Part shown: positions 53,398 to 64,000 of the stretch, in pieces | Layout: each line of letters starts with the position of its first letter | Position numbering within the stretch: the first letter of the stretch is position 1 | NCBI GenBank assembly: GCA_963682055.1 | Contig: OY821747.1 | Location: 30,068,126-30,132,125 of the forward strand | From: Primula veris | Lineage: Eukaryota; Streptophyta; Magnoliopsida; Ericales; Primulaceae | Direction: 5' to 3' | DNA: 64,000 bases | Translations under genes and position numbers: made by a program | Notes under the pieces: model-generated | Told to the model about the DNA's origin: nothing | Database searches by the model: none | Seen by the model: only the letters and a program-made list of their open reading frames with translations

Positions 53398-55865
53398 ACA
53401 AATAATGTCCAATAGGTAAAACTTTTGAACTTATATTACTCATAGCTACCTCCATAAGTTCATATTTCCTATAGGTAGCATTTTTTAATTATTTACTTTA
53501 TTTACCGAAACTCCATACACATATTTCATAAAAAATAAAAAATAAAAACACATAAAATTATATAAAATGCAAAAAAATCTCAAAATAAATGAAAAAAAAT
53601 CACAAGAAATTGTAAAAATGAAAAAAAAATCACAAAAAATTATAAAAATATAAAAAAATAAAAAATTTATAAAAAATGAAAAAAATCACAAAATTTTAAA
53701 AAAAAATACAAAAAAAATTATAAAAAATGAAAAAATCACATAAAATTATAAAAAATGAAAAAATCACAAAATATTATAAAAATATAAAAAAAATGAAAAA
53801 TGAAAAAAAAAGAAAAAAAAAATTTATTAAAAAAAAGAAAAAAAATCACAAAATTATAAAAGAAAAATGAAAAAAATCACAAAAAAAATCACTTTTATTG
53901 AACTTTATGCACTTTCGACTGTACTAGATGCACTTTCGACTGAACCAGATACACTTTTAGCTGAACTATATGCACTTTCAGCTGAACCAGATTCACTTTT
54001 AGTTGAACCAGATGCAGGTTTTACAGAACGATATGCACTTTTATTGAACCAGATGCACTTTTGTCTGAACCATATGCACTTTCAGCTGAACCAGATACAC
54101 TTTTAGCTGAACCATATGCACTTTCAGCTGAACCATATGCACTTTTTGTTGAACCAGATGCAGGTTTTACAGAACGATATGCACTTTTATTGAACTAGAT
54201 GCACTTTTGTCTGAACCATATGCACTTTCAGCTGAACCAGATACATTTTTAGCTTAACCATATGCACTTTCAGCTGAACCATATGCACTTTCAGTTGTAC
54301 CAGATGCACTTTTAGTTGAATCAGATGCATTTTTAACAGAACTATATGCACTTTTGACTGTACTATATTCATTTTCGACTACACTATATGCACTTTTGAC
54401 TTAACTATATGTACTTTCCACTAAATTAGATGCACTTTAAACTGAACCAGATGTACTTTCAGCTGAACCAGATGCACTTTTAGCTGAATCAGATGCATTT
54501 TTAACAGAACTATATGCACTTTCGACTGTACTATGTTCATTTTTGACTACACTATATGCACTATTGACTTAATTATATGTACTTTCCACTAAATTAGATG
54601 CACTTTAAACTGAACTAGATGTACTTTCAGCTGAACCAGATGCACTTTTAGCTGAACTATATGCACTTTTAGCTGAACTATATGCATACCCACTTTTATT
54701 GAACTATATTTACTTTCGACTGAATTGTATACACTTTCAACGGAACTAGATGTACTTTCAGCTGAATTGAATATAATTTCGACTCAATTTTATGCATTTT
54801 TGACTAACTATATACATTTTCGACTGAACTATATGCACTTTTATTGAACTATATACGCTTTTGACGAAATTATATGTATTTTTGACTGAACTAGATGCAC
54901 TTTCAGCTCATTTAGATTAAAAAAAGCACATTTATCCTGGAAAAACCATTTTTTTTGTATAAAAAAAAATCACTTTTCGGTATAAAAAATGTTATATTGA
55001 CAAAAAAAATTATATATTTTTTGTAATTTTTTAAAAAGTTTATGATTTTTTTTTATAATTCTTTTTTTGTCATTTTTTTCATTTTTTATAATTTTTATAA
55101 TTTTTTGTGATTTTTGTTATTCTTTTATAATGTTTTGTGATTTTTTGTGATTTTTGTGATTTTTTTTTCACTTTGTTTCATTTTTTATATAATTTTTTCG
55201 TTTTTTTTCGTTTTTTTCGTTTTTTTATTTTTTTTTTATAATTTTTTGTGATTTTTAATATTTTTTTTGATTTTTCGGTGTAAAAAGTTTTATATTGACA
55301 AAAGGAATTATATATTTTTTTTGTAATTTTTTAAAAAGTTTGTGATTTTTTTCATTTTTTAGGATTTTTTGTAATTTTTTGTAATTTTTTATAATTTTTT
55401 TAATTTTTTTAATTTTTGTATTTTTTTTGTGATTTTTAATAATTTTTGGTGATTTTTGGTTATTTTTTTATAATTTTTGGTGATTTTTTATAATTTTTTA
55501 TATATTCTTTTATTTTTTGTGCTTTTTTGTGCTTTTTGGTGATTTTTTGTGATTTTTATGATTTTTTTTTATTTTTTATAATTTGTTTTTGATTTTTTTG
55601 ATTTTTTATAATTTTTTTTGATTTTTTTCATTTTTATAAATTTTTTGTGTTTTTTTATTTATTTTGTTGTAATTTAAAACTATTTTTTTGGGTTTGTAGA
55701 AAGATAAAATATGTATATTATATTTTGGTTTGTATCACAATTTAGTAAATAAACTAAATAATTAAAAAGTGGTACCTATGAGGATTGTGAACTTATCAAG
55801 ATACCTAGGAGGAATATAATTTGCTACGAGGTACTTATAAGGAATTACCCCTTTATTAAAAACCT
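53398..55865. mobile_element. Large foldback element around a 21-bp minisatellite (unit 2)
   Basis: Copy of 42125-44625 with small deletions in the AT-rich arms, which account for much of the length difference between units. Confidence 0.6.
53895..54918. repeat. 21-bp minisatellite (unit 2)
   Basis: Same repeat and same order of variants as in unit 1. Confidence 0.95.
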
Positions 55866-55875
55866 ATTTTTTTTG

Positions 55876-56236
55876 TGAAAAAACTTTTTTTTAAAAAAAC
55901 CTGTTTTTTTTTGTGAAAAATCTATTTTTTTTTTAAAGTCTGCTGTTTTTTTTGTGAAAAAGCTGTTTTTTTATGAAGAAGGCTGTTTTTTTTTTTTTGA
56001 AAAATGCTGTTTTTTTGTGTGAAAAGAGCTGTTTTTTGTGAAAAATGCTTTTTTTTTTTGTGAAAAAGCTGTTTTTTTTTATATAAAAAAGCTGTTTTTT
56101 TTTTTGTGAAAAGGCTGTTTTTTTTTTTGTGAAAAGGCTGTTTTTTTTATGAAAAAACTATATTTTTTTTTGTGAAAAAGCTGTTTTTTTGTGAAAAAGC
56201 TGTTTTTTTTAATGAAATAAGCTATTTTTTTTGAAA
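55876..56236. repeat. GCTGTTTTTTT-GTGAAAAA tandem tract (unit 2)
   Basis: Copy of 44636-44998 with a few T-run length changes. Confidence 0.85.
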
Positions 56237-57867
56237 AAAGGAAGTTTGTTTTTATTTTTTAAGATTTGTTAGAGAGAGAAAGATAGTTTGAGAGAGAAAT
56301 ATGTAATATATCTCCTGCAAATTAGATTTTGAGGCCTATTTATATTTTTATTAAATTGTGACCAAATTGGGAGAGTAATTTTATGTCTAACTTTTTAGGG
56401 ATTAAGTTTAAAAAATATGACTTATTGAGAATTACCACAATTTAATATTCACATTAGTGTTTTAATTTAACAAATTTATCTAATTTAAATTAAAACTAAT
56501 TATTAATTTAAAGCTTATTAATTAATGATTTTGTAATCCCCACTAAAATAGGAGTAGTTATCAACGTGAAACACGGATGATAGATTAACAATGATATACT
56601 TTTTTGTGTAGTGGTTGTCACATCATCAATTATAAACATTAAAAACATTGTTATATATTAACAATTATAAATATAACACATATTTTAACAGAACTAATGG
56701 AGAGGAAAAATTGTATTGTTAGATAACAATTTTATGTAACAAACAAAATAAAACACTTATTATAGACGCTCTTACAAGTCAATGGGTAGTGCAATTCAAA
56801 CATGTCAGTTATAGTACCGTATTAGTCGTTTGATGATAATTGTTCAAATAAGTGGGTGAAATCCTTAATACAAGCACCCGCTATTTGATATTATTTTGCG
56901 AGGTCCGTACTTTCAAGTGTGTAAATTGTACTCATTTACAAAATAAACCGCATATAACTTGATCCCAAAATCATTCGTTTCAAATACCCCTAAATCATAA
57001 TAAATCGTTAGATTTGCTTAAATACAACAATAAAGTAAAATATCGGTAATATTTTCTCTACCGTACAGGGGAAACTATAAATGCTAATAGTCCTTAGTTT
57101 CAACTACCACTAAATTTTAATAGATTGTACATTTGTTTGAATGGACTTATAAAGTAAATGTTGACGTTGTTAATCTTTTTTTTATTTTACATTTTAGTTA
57201 AAAAAACCTATGTTACTAAATTATGTACAATTCCATTTAGGGGTGGCCTGTTTGCACCGATTTGTACCAACCGACCGTTTTTTGAACCGAACCAATCAAG
57301 CCGGTATCAAAAGTTTGGTATACCGACATTACGGTACGGTACAACCGAACCGATGTTTGAAAGTCAGTTCGGTTTCGGTATTCGTTTAGTGAGTTCGGTA
57401 TGGTACCGATTTAAACCAAAATATTAAAATATACTATATAGACTAATAAACTAAAAGACATATATACACTTAAATATTTATATTGTTATAATATACTTAT
57501 ATTAATTTTTCTAGTGAATACTTATAACATTTTTTTTTATTTATAACATTTACTAGAAATGTCTAGTATTGTTTACTATTTTATGGAAATAAATAAATAA
57601 ATGTAACAATAATATAAATAAATATATATTTTTAATCTACTGCTTTTAAAACTTTATACTATGTTTTTTTTCCAATACGCACCATTTTTCTATCACCACT
57701 TATAAACTCTAAAGTTTGGTATAAAAACAAAACCGAACTGAACCAACCGAATTTTTTGGTTCGGTAATGGTATAAAAATTCTCAAACCAAACTAGTTTGG
57801 TACGGTATCGGTATGTAGTCACAAAGTTCGGTAACGAACCAATGTCACATTTAATTCCATTGCTATT

Positions 57868-58062
57868 AGCAATTAAAGACAAATATTTGATAATAGTAAC
57901 ATAATTTAATGTTGCTAACTTTATGGTAGAGTCCTGTTGCTAAATTGATGAAAATTTTGTTGCTAATTCAATCCGTAAAAATTCGGCAACTCTGTTAGTA
58001 ACAAAATATAAAATTTGGCCCCTTTTTTGTTGTTGTTGTTATATGAACTATTTCTTGTAGTG
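57868..58062 (-). mobile_element. CACTA-like terminus at the junction of units 2 and 3
   Basis: Identical in position and sequence to 46630-46825: TTCTTGTAGTG ends at 58062 and unit 3 starts at 58063. Confidence 0.55.
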
Positions 58063-58314
58063 GTCGGGTTCTGGATGCTTTTTGTAGTGTTTGCGCTTCT
58101 TTTGGTGTTTCTTCCATTGGCAATGGGACCTGTGGGCCCAACCTCGCTCTCGCGCCTGTTCCTCTTTGCTGCTATTATGGCGTCTGTTGTTATTTACCTT
58201 TTTATAGTATCCCCGTATACGCGGGAGTACCCCTTAATTTCCCGCAACACATCTTTTAAGTTTATTTTTGTTTTGTTCCATATCCTTGACCTCCTCATTA
58301 TCGCTGAAACCTAA
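58015..58314 (+). pseudogene. Chimeric membrane-protein ORF across the unit 2/3 junction
   Basis: Same 99-codon frame as 46778-47077. Confidence 0.45.
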
Positions 58315-58757
58315 TCTTTGGCTTCCTCAATGGTCGGTCTTGTATCTGCTAAGTCTGTTTGTGGGCGACGGTTTGAATGAGATAATGTGCGAATGACTTA
58401 AATCCCAACTGAGTTACCTGAAAAAGTGAATTCCGTTTGAGATGAAATCCCATCTTAAAAAAAGTACAAATAAAAAAATACCCCACATATAAGAGAAATT
58501 GTAGAAATGGAGAGTGACAATATTGGTATTTAGTCATTTACTAGCCTTTGTAGAGAGTTCTGTTTGAGATGGAAAAAAAGCATATGAGAAAATGTAGAAA
58601 TGGAGAGTGATATTGGTGTTTAGCCATTTACTAACCTTTTTGTAGGGAGTGCCAGTTGGATCGCATCCTTTTACCTGCGACGCAAGCTCCCCAATTTCAT
58701 ATTCCACGACAAACGTGACATATCATCTGGATCTTGGTTTGCTTCGAGAATAACTTC
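58309..58757 (-). pseudogene. Remnant of the block C gene (unit 3)
   Basis: Third copy of 35803-36250. Confidence 0.45.
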
Positions 58758-59575
58758 CCCATATCTGGAAAGAAGTTATCCAATGGGAAAGTACATTTTA
58801 AGAATCAATATTACACAAGTATTTTTTTGCAAATATCATGTCTTCTTATACGTTTTCATTCAAGTCAAAATGACGAAATTGGTAAGTTAGATCATTGATC
58901 TGATATGCCTGAGTCCTAAAAGATATTCGTCATTCATATATATAGATCCTAATTTGCAATTAACTCGTAAATGTTGAGAACACTGGCCACTTTTATTAAT
59001 CTAATATCAATTTTAGAACAAAATATCACAAAAGAGGGGTAGGCAGACGGAAATAACTAAAAAGATTTCCTCAGTTTAAACCATTATTTAAAAAGATTAT
59101 TGATACATGTCCAAACAACTAAACAAATAAACAACAGTTTGCTCTAAATAAATCAATTAGTCATGCAGAATTTATAAATGATGTGTGGAACTCAGAACAT
59201 GATAATTGATTTGCCTGGCCTCTATATAGCTCATTATGTTACCTTATAAGTCTCTATTTATACATTTTTTTAGTATTTTTACTGATATAATATGATAATT
59301 TTGACTTAAAATAACAAAAATCATATCACTTCAACGGTTTTTTAATTCTAGAAGTTACTCATGAAAAAATGTTTAGACCATCGAATGGCGTTTGTATTAT
59401 TGTTTAAAAATACTTGTTTTGATGCATATTTAATCTTTTAAATACCGATTATATAAGATAAAGAAGAATCACACTCAAAATTGATGTGTATTAAGGTTTA
59501 AATGTAATTAAGTAATAATTCGAAGACATAATTTCACAGAGTAATTGAAAAGTAATTATATGAAGAAAACTCAAA

Positions 59576-59722
59576 TCATGTACCGGAGTTCCTTTTATCT
59601 GGTAAGTCACTTATTCGATGCATGTATAGTTGATTTTTCATGCTCATAAACCGGCGTTTTCTGTCATTGTTGTCTGCATCTTTAGATTTTGTATCGTTGC
59701 CATTGGTAATGTTGCTTTCCAT
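59576..59722 (-). pseudogene. Possible F-box gene N-terminal fragment (unit 3)
   Basis: Same as 37065-37211. Confidence 0.3.
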
Positions 59723-60391
59723 TTTGCAAGAACCGAAGATTTATCTACGGCTGCAGCCTGCACGGCAATTAGGGTTATGTGCATGTACCAAGTTATATAA
59801 TGCAACTTAATGGGCTTTTTGCCTTGGGCCGGAACAACTATATCGGGAGATATGTGTTATTGATATGTTTTGTCGGCATAACAGAATCGTGAGTTACTAC
59901 AGTAAATCTATAAAATCGTATCTGTGATGAAATGAAAAACATCAAAATTTAGTCACATTATTCACCATTTAAGCTATAAAGTTCTATTTTAATATTTTAC
60001 ATTTAAAAAACCTATATATGAGATTTTTGCAAGTCAATATTGTAGCGCCAAAAGTAAGTGAAAATCCTCTTTTCGTGTGGTTCCTCATAATAGGTCTTCG
60101 TGGCTCTTCGTCCCTCACTAAACTGTATCCGTATTATTCTAGATTTTTAAATGCGCTCAACTTTTTGTGAACTACAAATTCGAGAAAATAGTAGTATTTA
60201 AAGAGGCCTAATGGGAATACAAGACTAGTCAAAATTGTGTAATGGTTTTCCTTGCTAATTCGGTTGCGAATTGTTGGTTGAAGAACGATACTGAATATCC
60301 AAATCTCAACTCTTTATCCAAATATTTTGACTGAAAATTCAATGCTTGTTAACTGTTCTTTAAATTTTCCCATCTTAAAGAAATCTTGTCC

Positions 60392-60517
60392 ATGAATGTC
60401 CAAGTCATAAAACTGGTGTTAGAGTATGGGTCTCAGTTGGCCCAAGCCATCTCAGAGGCGGTTCTACCAAATGATACCGATACTGCAGATGATCTGTTCA
60501 AGATAATTATGATGTGA
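60392..60517 (+). other. Short conserved open frame (unit 3)
   Basis: Same 41-codon frame as 37881-38006. Confidence 0.35.
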
Positions 60518-61819
60518 TTTACATAGGAGTTTAAGAAGATGAAAATCTCGAAGTATCTTCAACGGATAATCCTTTTCTTGAATGATTGTTCCTTGCTATG
60601 TCTGCTTCTTTGGCTCCAGGAAAGCGTACATATCTCAAATCAGACTCTCATCTAGTACCAGAAAAGTCCTTCACATATAGGGGTATTTTAGGTACACTTG
60701 TGGGAATTTTGTAACCGTTTGTAGTTTTTGTTGGAAAAAGTTTGCATGTTTTTTTTTTAAATCTAAAACCAATTTTTTTCTGTATTTTTATGAGATCTTG
60801 AATGTAACCTAGTTTTTTAGATTAATTCTTGTGCTTGAAATTGCAAACATGGTTTTGTGACTACTAAAACTAGTGCTTGCATGGTCACAAGCAAAATTTA
60901 TAGCTCTCCCTTGACCTTCTTTCATATTGTCCGTCAGATAGCTAATTTTATTATAGGGTTTATTTTTTTGTGGTTATTCTCGCCAGTCTTTCAGGCCATG
61001 AATATTTGTTTTTCAAGAATTCAGCCAGAAAACTCTTTTAGTTTATTTCAGATTCTTTTTATGCGTTTTTAGATGGAAGAGGAAAAGTTTTATGTGTTCT
61101 GCTGGTGTCACAATTTATATTGGAATGCAAGAAATAGTGTTGGTTTTCTTGATTCCAGAATAGGACTACTGTCCCGTTGAGAGTAGCGTTTTCTCTGCAA
61201 ATTTTGAACATAGTTTGGAATAAGAGAGGACTTAAATCTGATGAGAAGTGTTTTGCTGGGGGACTGCATGTATTTTTAGATAACTTTGGATGCGGATTAC
61301 GGCGATCAGCAAACAAAAATTTCAAATCATACTACTTATATTATTCCTCATGGTTTAAAGTTTAAACTTTGCTGAAGTTTTGCATACTGCATCAGCTCTC
61401 TCGGTCTCCATATAGTACGAGTTGTTGGTAATAAATCTTTTTTGTATTTGGTTGTGGTTCTTCTCACCATCCGAATTTGTTAAATAGTTCAACTAATTAC
61501 TGGAAAAACTAATATTTTAGAATGCAGAGATAGGTTTCTGTCAATTACAAGATGAAAGGTAGACAACGTTGTTTACGCTAACAAATCTCAACAAATAAAA
61601 TAGTCGAACTTCAACACCTACACACCAACACCAAAAAGCTGCAATTACATTGAATGTGTATCTCTATTAAATATTAATGGGTAATAAAATCATGGGTAAT
61701 AATGGAAAAGGCAGAATATGGTAAACACAATTTTTTTATTTTTTTTTAGGTATATTATAAAAATGAAAAACATTAAACTTATTTAGATAAAAGGAGAGAG
61801 ATTGTACCGGTACATAAAC

Positions 61820-61977
61820 TAAGGGATGGCAATTTCACAGATTTATTTTTTAAAGGGGAAAACAAATATTTTCTTAAAAACGGATCAATGGGTCGGGTCG
61901 GATCAAATGGGTAAAAGTGTGACTTTGTCCTCGGGTCGGGTCGGGTCGGGTTGAAACCCGCGAAATTGCCATCCCTA
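61820..61977. mobile_element. hAT-like MITE (unit 3)
   Basis: Copy of 39309-39466. Confidence 0.55.
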
Positions 61978-62401
61978 GTTGCATCCACTACTCGTCCACT
62001 CTAAATTTTATTTTCTGTTGAATAGGTCAATTTTATTAGTTGCATTCTCTACTGGTCCACTAAAATTTTTATTTTCTGTTGGAGAGCTCAATTTTATTAG
62101 TCGCGTCCACTACTAGTCCACTCAAAATTTCCTTTTCTGTCGGAGAGCTCAATTTTATTAGTTGCGCTCACTACTCGTCCACTCAAAACTTCCTTTTCTG
62201 TTGGAGAGCTCAATTTTATTAGTTGCGTACACTGCTCGTCCACTCAAAATTTCCTTTTCTATCATAAAGCTCAATTTTATTAGTTGCGTCCACTACTCGC
62301 CCACTCAAAATTTTTCTTTTCTGTTGGAGAGCTCAATTTTATTAGTTATGTCCACTACTCGTCCATTCAAAATTTCCTTTCCTCTTTGCACGAACTACAC
62401 A
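61978..62401. repeat. 61-bp tandem repeat (unit 3)
   Basis: Copy of 39467-39890. Confidence 0.9.
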
Positions 62402-62554
62402 TCATTTCCATCCACTGATTGAACCTACATACCATAAAAATACAAGTTGTCAAATATTTCTCCAGGAGCTAGTAATTTCATATAAGAAAGCCTACAAAGT
62501 AATCCTATCTGCAATATTGACATAAAAAAGGAGGCAAAGGTCTGATATTTAATA

Positions 62555-62737
62555 TTAAGAAAATGGAAATAACATACTGACGCAGGTGGGGTAGAAGACA
62601 TTTTGTTCCGCGGATGAATACGTACGCCCAATCATACCTAGTATAATTGATTTCACATCTTCTAAAGTTGCATTTGTGCAAGGATTCAATACAGCACGTA
62701 AATTATTTCCATTTTCAAGGAAAATAAGATCGGTCAG
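62555..62737 (-). pseudogene. Exon-like open frame of unknown gene (unit 3)
   Basis: Copy of 40044-40226, frame still open. Confidence 0.4.
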
Positions 62738-63110
62738 CTATCTGTTTAGACTCTCAGCGTGGATCTCTATTTAGACTCTCGGCGTGGATCTCAAACTCAT
62801 AAGGTGTTATAACCTACTTTTACAAAAAACAGTGCGCAGTTAATCAACATATCATTAAATTAAAGAAGTAATAAAGTCGGCTAGCTTGCACGACTTACTT
62901 TAGTTCCTCGGCAGTCTGAACAAGAACAAGTTATCCCAAGTTATCCCAGTTCCACAGATTGTTCCTTTCAAACCTGATTTTCCTTTTATCTGATTAAAGA
63001 AAGGTAGGAAGAAAAGGAAATCATTAGTATTATTTCCAAACACCTAGATTTGTAAGTTCAAAAAATACAGAGTTACTTGTTAGCTAGCTAATTCCATAAA
63101 TGTTAGATTA

Positions 63111-63137
63111 CTAGCGAAAGTGCCCACGCATAGCGTG
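63111..63137 (-). mobile_element. Helitron-like 3' terminus (unit 3)
   Basis: Copy of 40600-40626. Confidence 0.4.
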
Positions 63138-64000
63138 ATGTAAAACGTGAAGTTGTGTAACGCTATAAAAACATGTAAAATAAGGAAATAATAACTCCAT
63201 AGTATTAATTTGAAGAATAAATCAAATTAATAAGCATACATCAAGATCTGTAGGAAACAAAATCCAAAAAAGAAAAAGGAACAAACTGTAACTCACGAAT
63301 ATAATTTGATAACATAGGTTACTTTCTCGATAGAGGGAAAGGAGGTTAAAAGGTTTGCCCTATTTCCATGTTTTTTCTAATTTGTAGAGAAGGAGGGAGA
63401 AAGATAAGTTACCAGCCGATGCATTTTTGGAATTTACGAAATAAATGAATGCGTAGGGCGGATTAGCAGTACCTTTTAAGAAAATAGAATCAGTATTACA
63501 CACAAGACTTTTTGTAAATATCATGTCTTCTTAATTATGCGTTTTCATTCAAGTCAAAATCCAAAATTGGGACTTTAGATTGATCAGATATATGTGAGTC
63601 GTAAAAGAGACTAAGTTGAATTTTATTTACACATGTTGAGAACACTGGCCACTTTTATTAATCTAATATGAAATTTAGAACAAAATATCACGAAAGAGGA
63701 GTAGGCAGACTTAAACAACTAAAAAGATTTCCTAAGTTTAAGATATTATTTGAAAAGATTAATGATACATGTCCAAACATGAAACAACTAAACAAAAAAA
63801 CAATAGTTTGCTCTAATTTAATCAATTAATCATACAGAGTAATCATGTAGAGTTTAAAAAATGATGTGCTAAACTCAGAATATCCTAATTGATTTGCTTG
63901 GACTCTATATAGCTCATCATTTTATACATTGTTACTGATATAATATGATACGTTTAACTTCCAACAATTAAAATCATATCACTTCAACGGTTCGTTAACT

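Larger units (their letters stand above)
46826..58062. repeat. Tandem unit 2 (11,237 bp)
   Basis: Complete copy. It shares most variants with unit 3 against unit 1 and has a few of its own. It is 32 bp shorter than unit 1, mainly in the AT-rich arms of the foldback element. Confidence 0.95.
58063..64000. repeat. Tandem unit 3 (cut by window end)
   Basis: At least 5,938 bp; the window ends at the position equivalent to about 41,489 of unit 1. Whether more units follow is unknown. Confidence 0.95.

Noticed and set aside
57158..57427. 89-codon ORF with repeated YGTTEP/RYQKFG-like phrases
   Set aside because: Translation of short CGGTA/ACCGAAC repeats; no protein family features.

Overview
The window reads as nuclear DNA of a flowering plant, most likely a eudicot; I cannot name the species. 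It is AT-rich and intron-bearing, carries a plant-specific REM/B3 gene, and holds typical angiosperm transposons: a Tat-lineage Ty3/Gypsy element, a Cassandra TRIM with 5S rRNA-like LTRs, a Helitron, and CACTA-, hAT- and Mutator-type MITEs. No bacterial-style operons, rRNA genes or convincing tRNA genes were seen.

Layout. 1-2.3 kb: AT-rich DNA with a KIC/PBP1-like EF-hand gene fragment and a CACTA-like MITE. 2.35-6.84 kb: paralogous block A, holding a wrecked REM/B3 gene, a 1.6-kb Mutator-like foldback element, a solo LTR and a small MITE. 7-9.2 kb: repeats and a Cassandra element. 9.2-15.83 kb: block B, holding a Helitron and an intact four-exon REM gene on the minus strand (15485 to 11251). 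15.83-32.55 kb: one young LTR retrotransposon of 16,723 bp, inserted about 340 bp upstream of the REM start codon, with a perfect 5-bp target duplication and LTRs differing at 6 of 570 positions. 32.55-35.55 kb: a third, shorter paralogous block C with a decayed gene. 35.557-64.0 kb: a recent tandem array of an 11.24-11.27 kb unit, two complete and one cut by the window end.

The retrotransposon is the most unusual object. On its coding (minus) strand it has gag, reverse transcriptase, two RNase H regions and integrase in one frame, but that frame has two in-frame TAA codons and no visible protease. On the opposite strand, between integrase and the 3' LTR, it carries about 10 kb of antisense coding capacity: five small coiled-coil ORFs, each preceded by a TATA-like box; a four-exon gene with a region resembling the 'putative gypsy type transposon' domain (PF04195); and two more coiled-coil ORFs. 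A 38/48-bp two-letter tandem array separates them from pol.

The 11-kb units each end in a CACTA-like terminus that lies exactly at the unit junction and interrupts a small membrane-protein ORF. This suggests transposon-end-mediated tandem duplication. Because blocks A, B and C are old duplicates of one another, each often shows the empty site for an insertion in another, so several elements can be delimited to the base.
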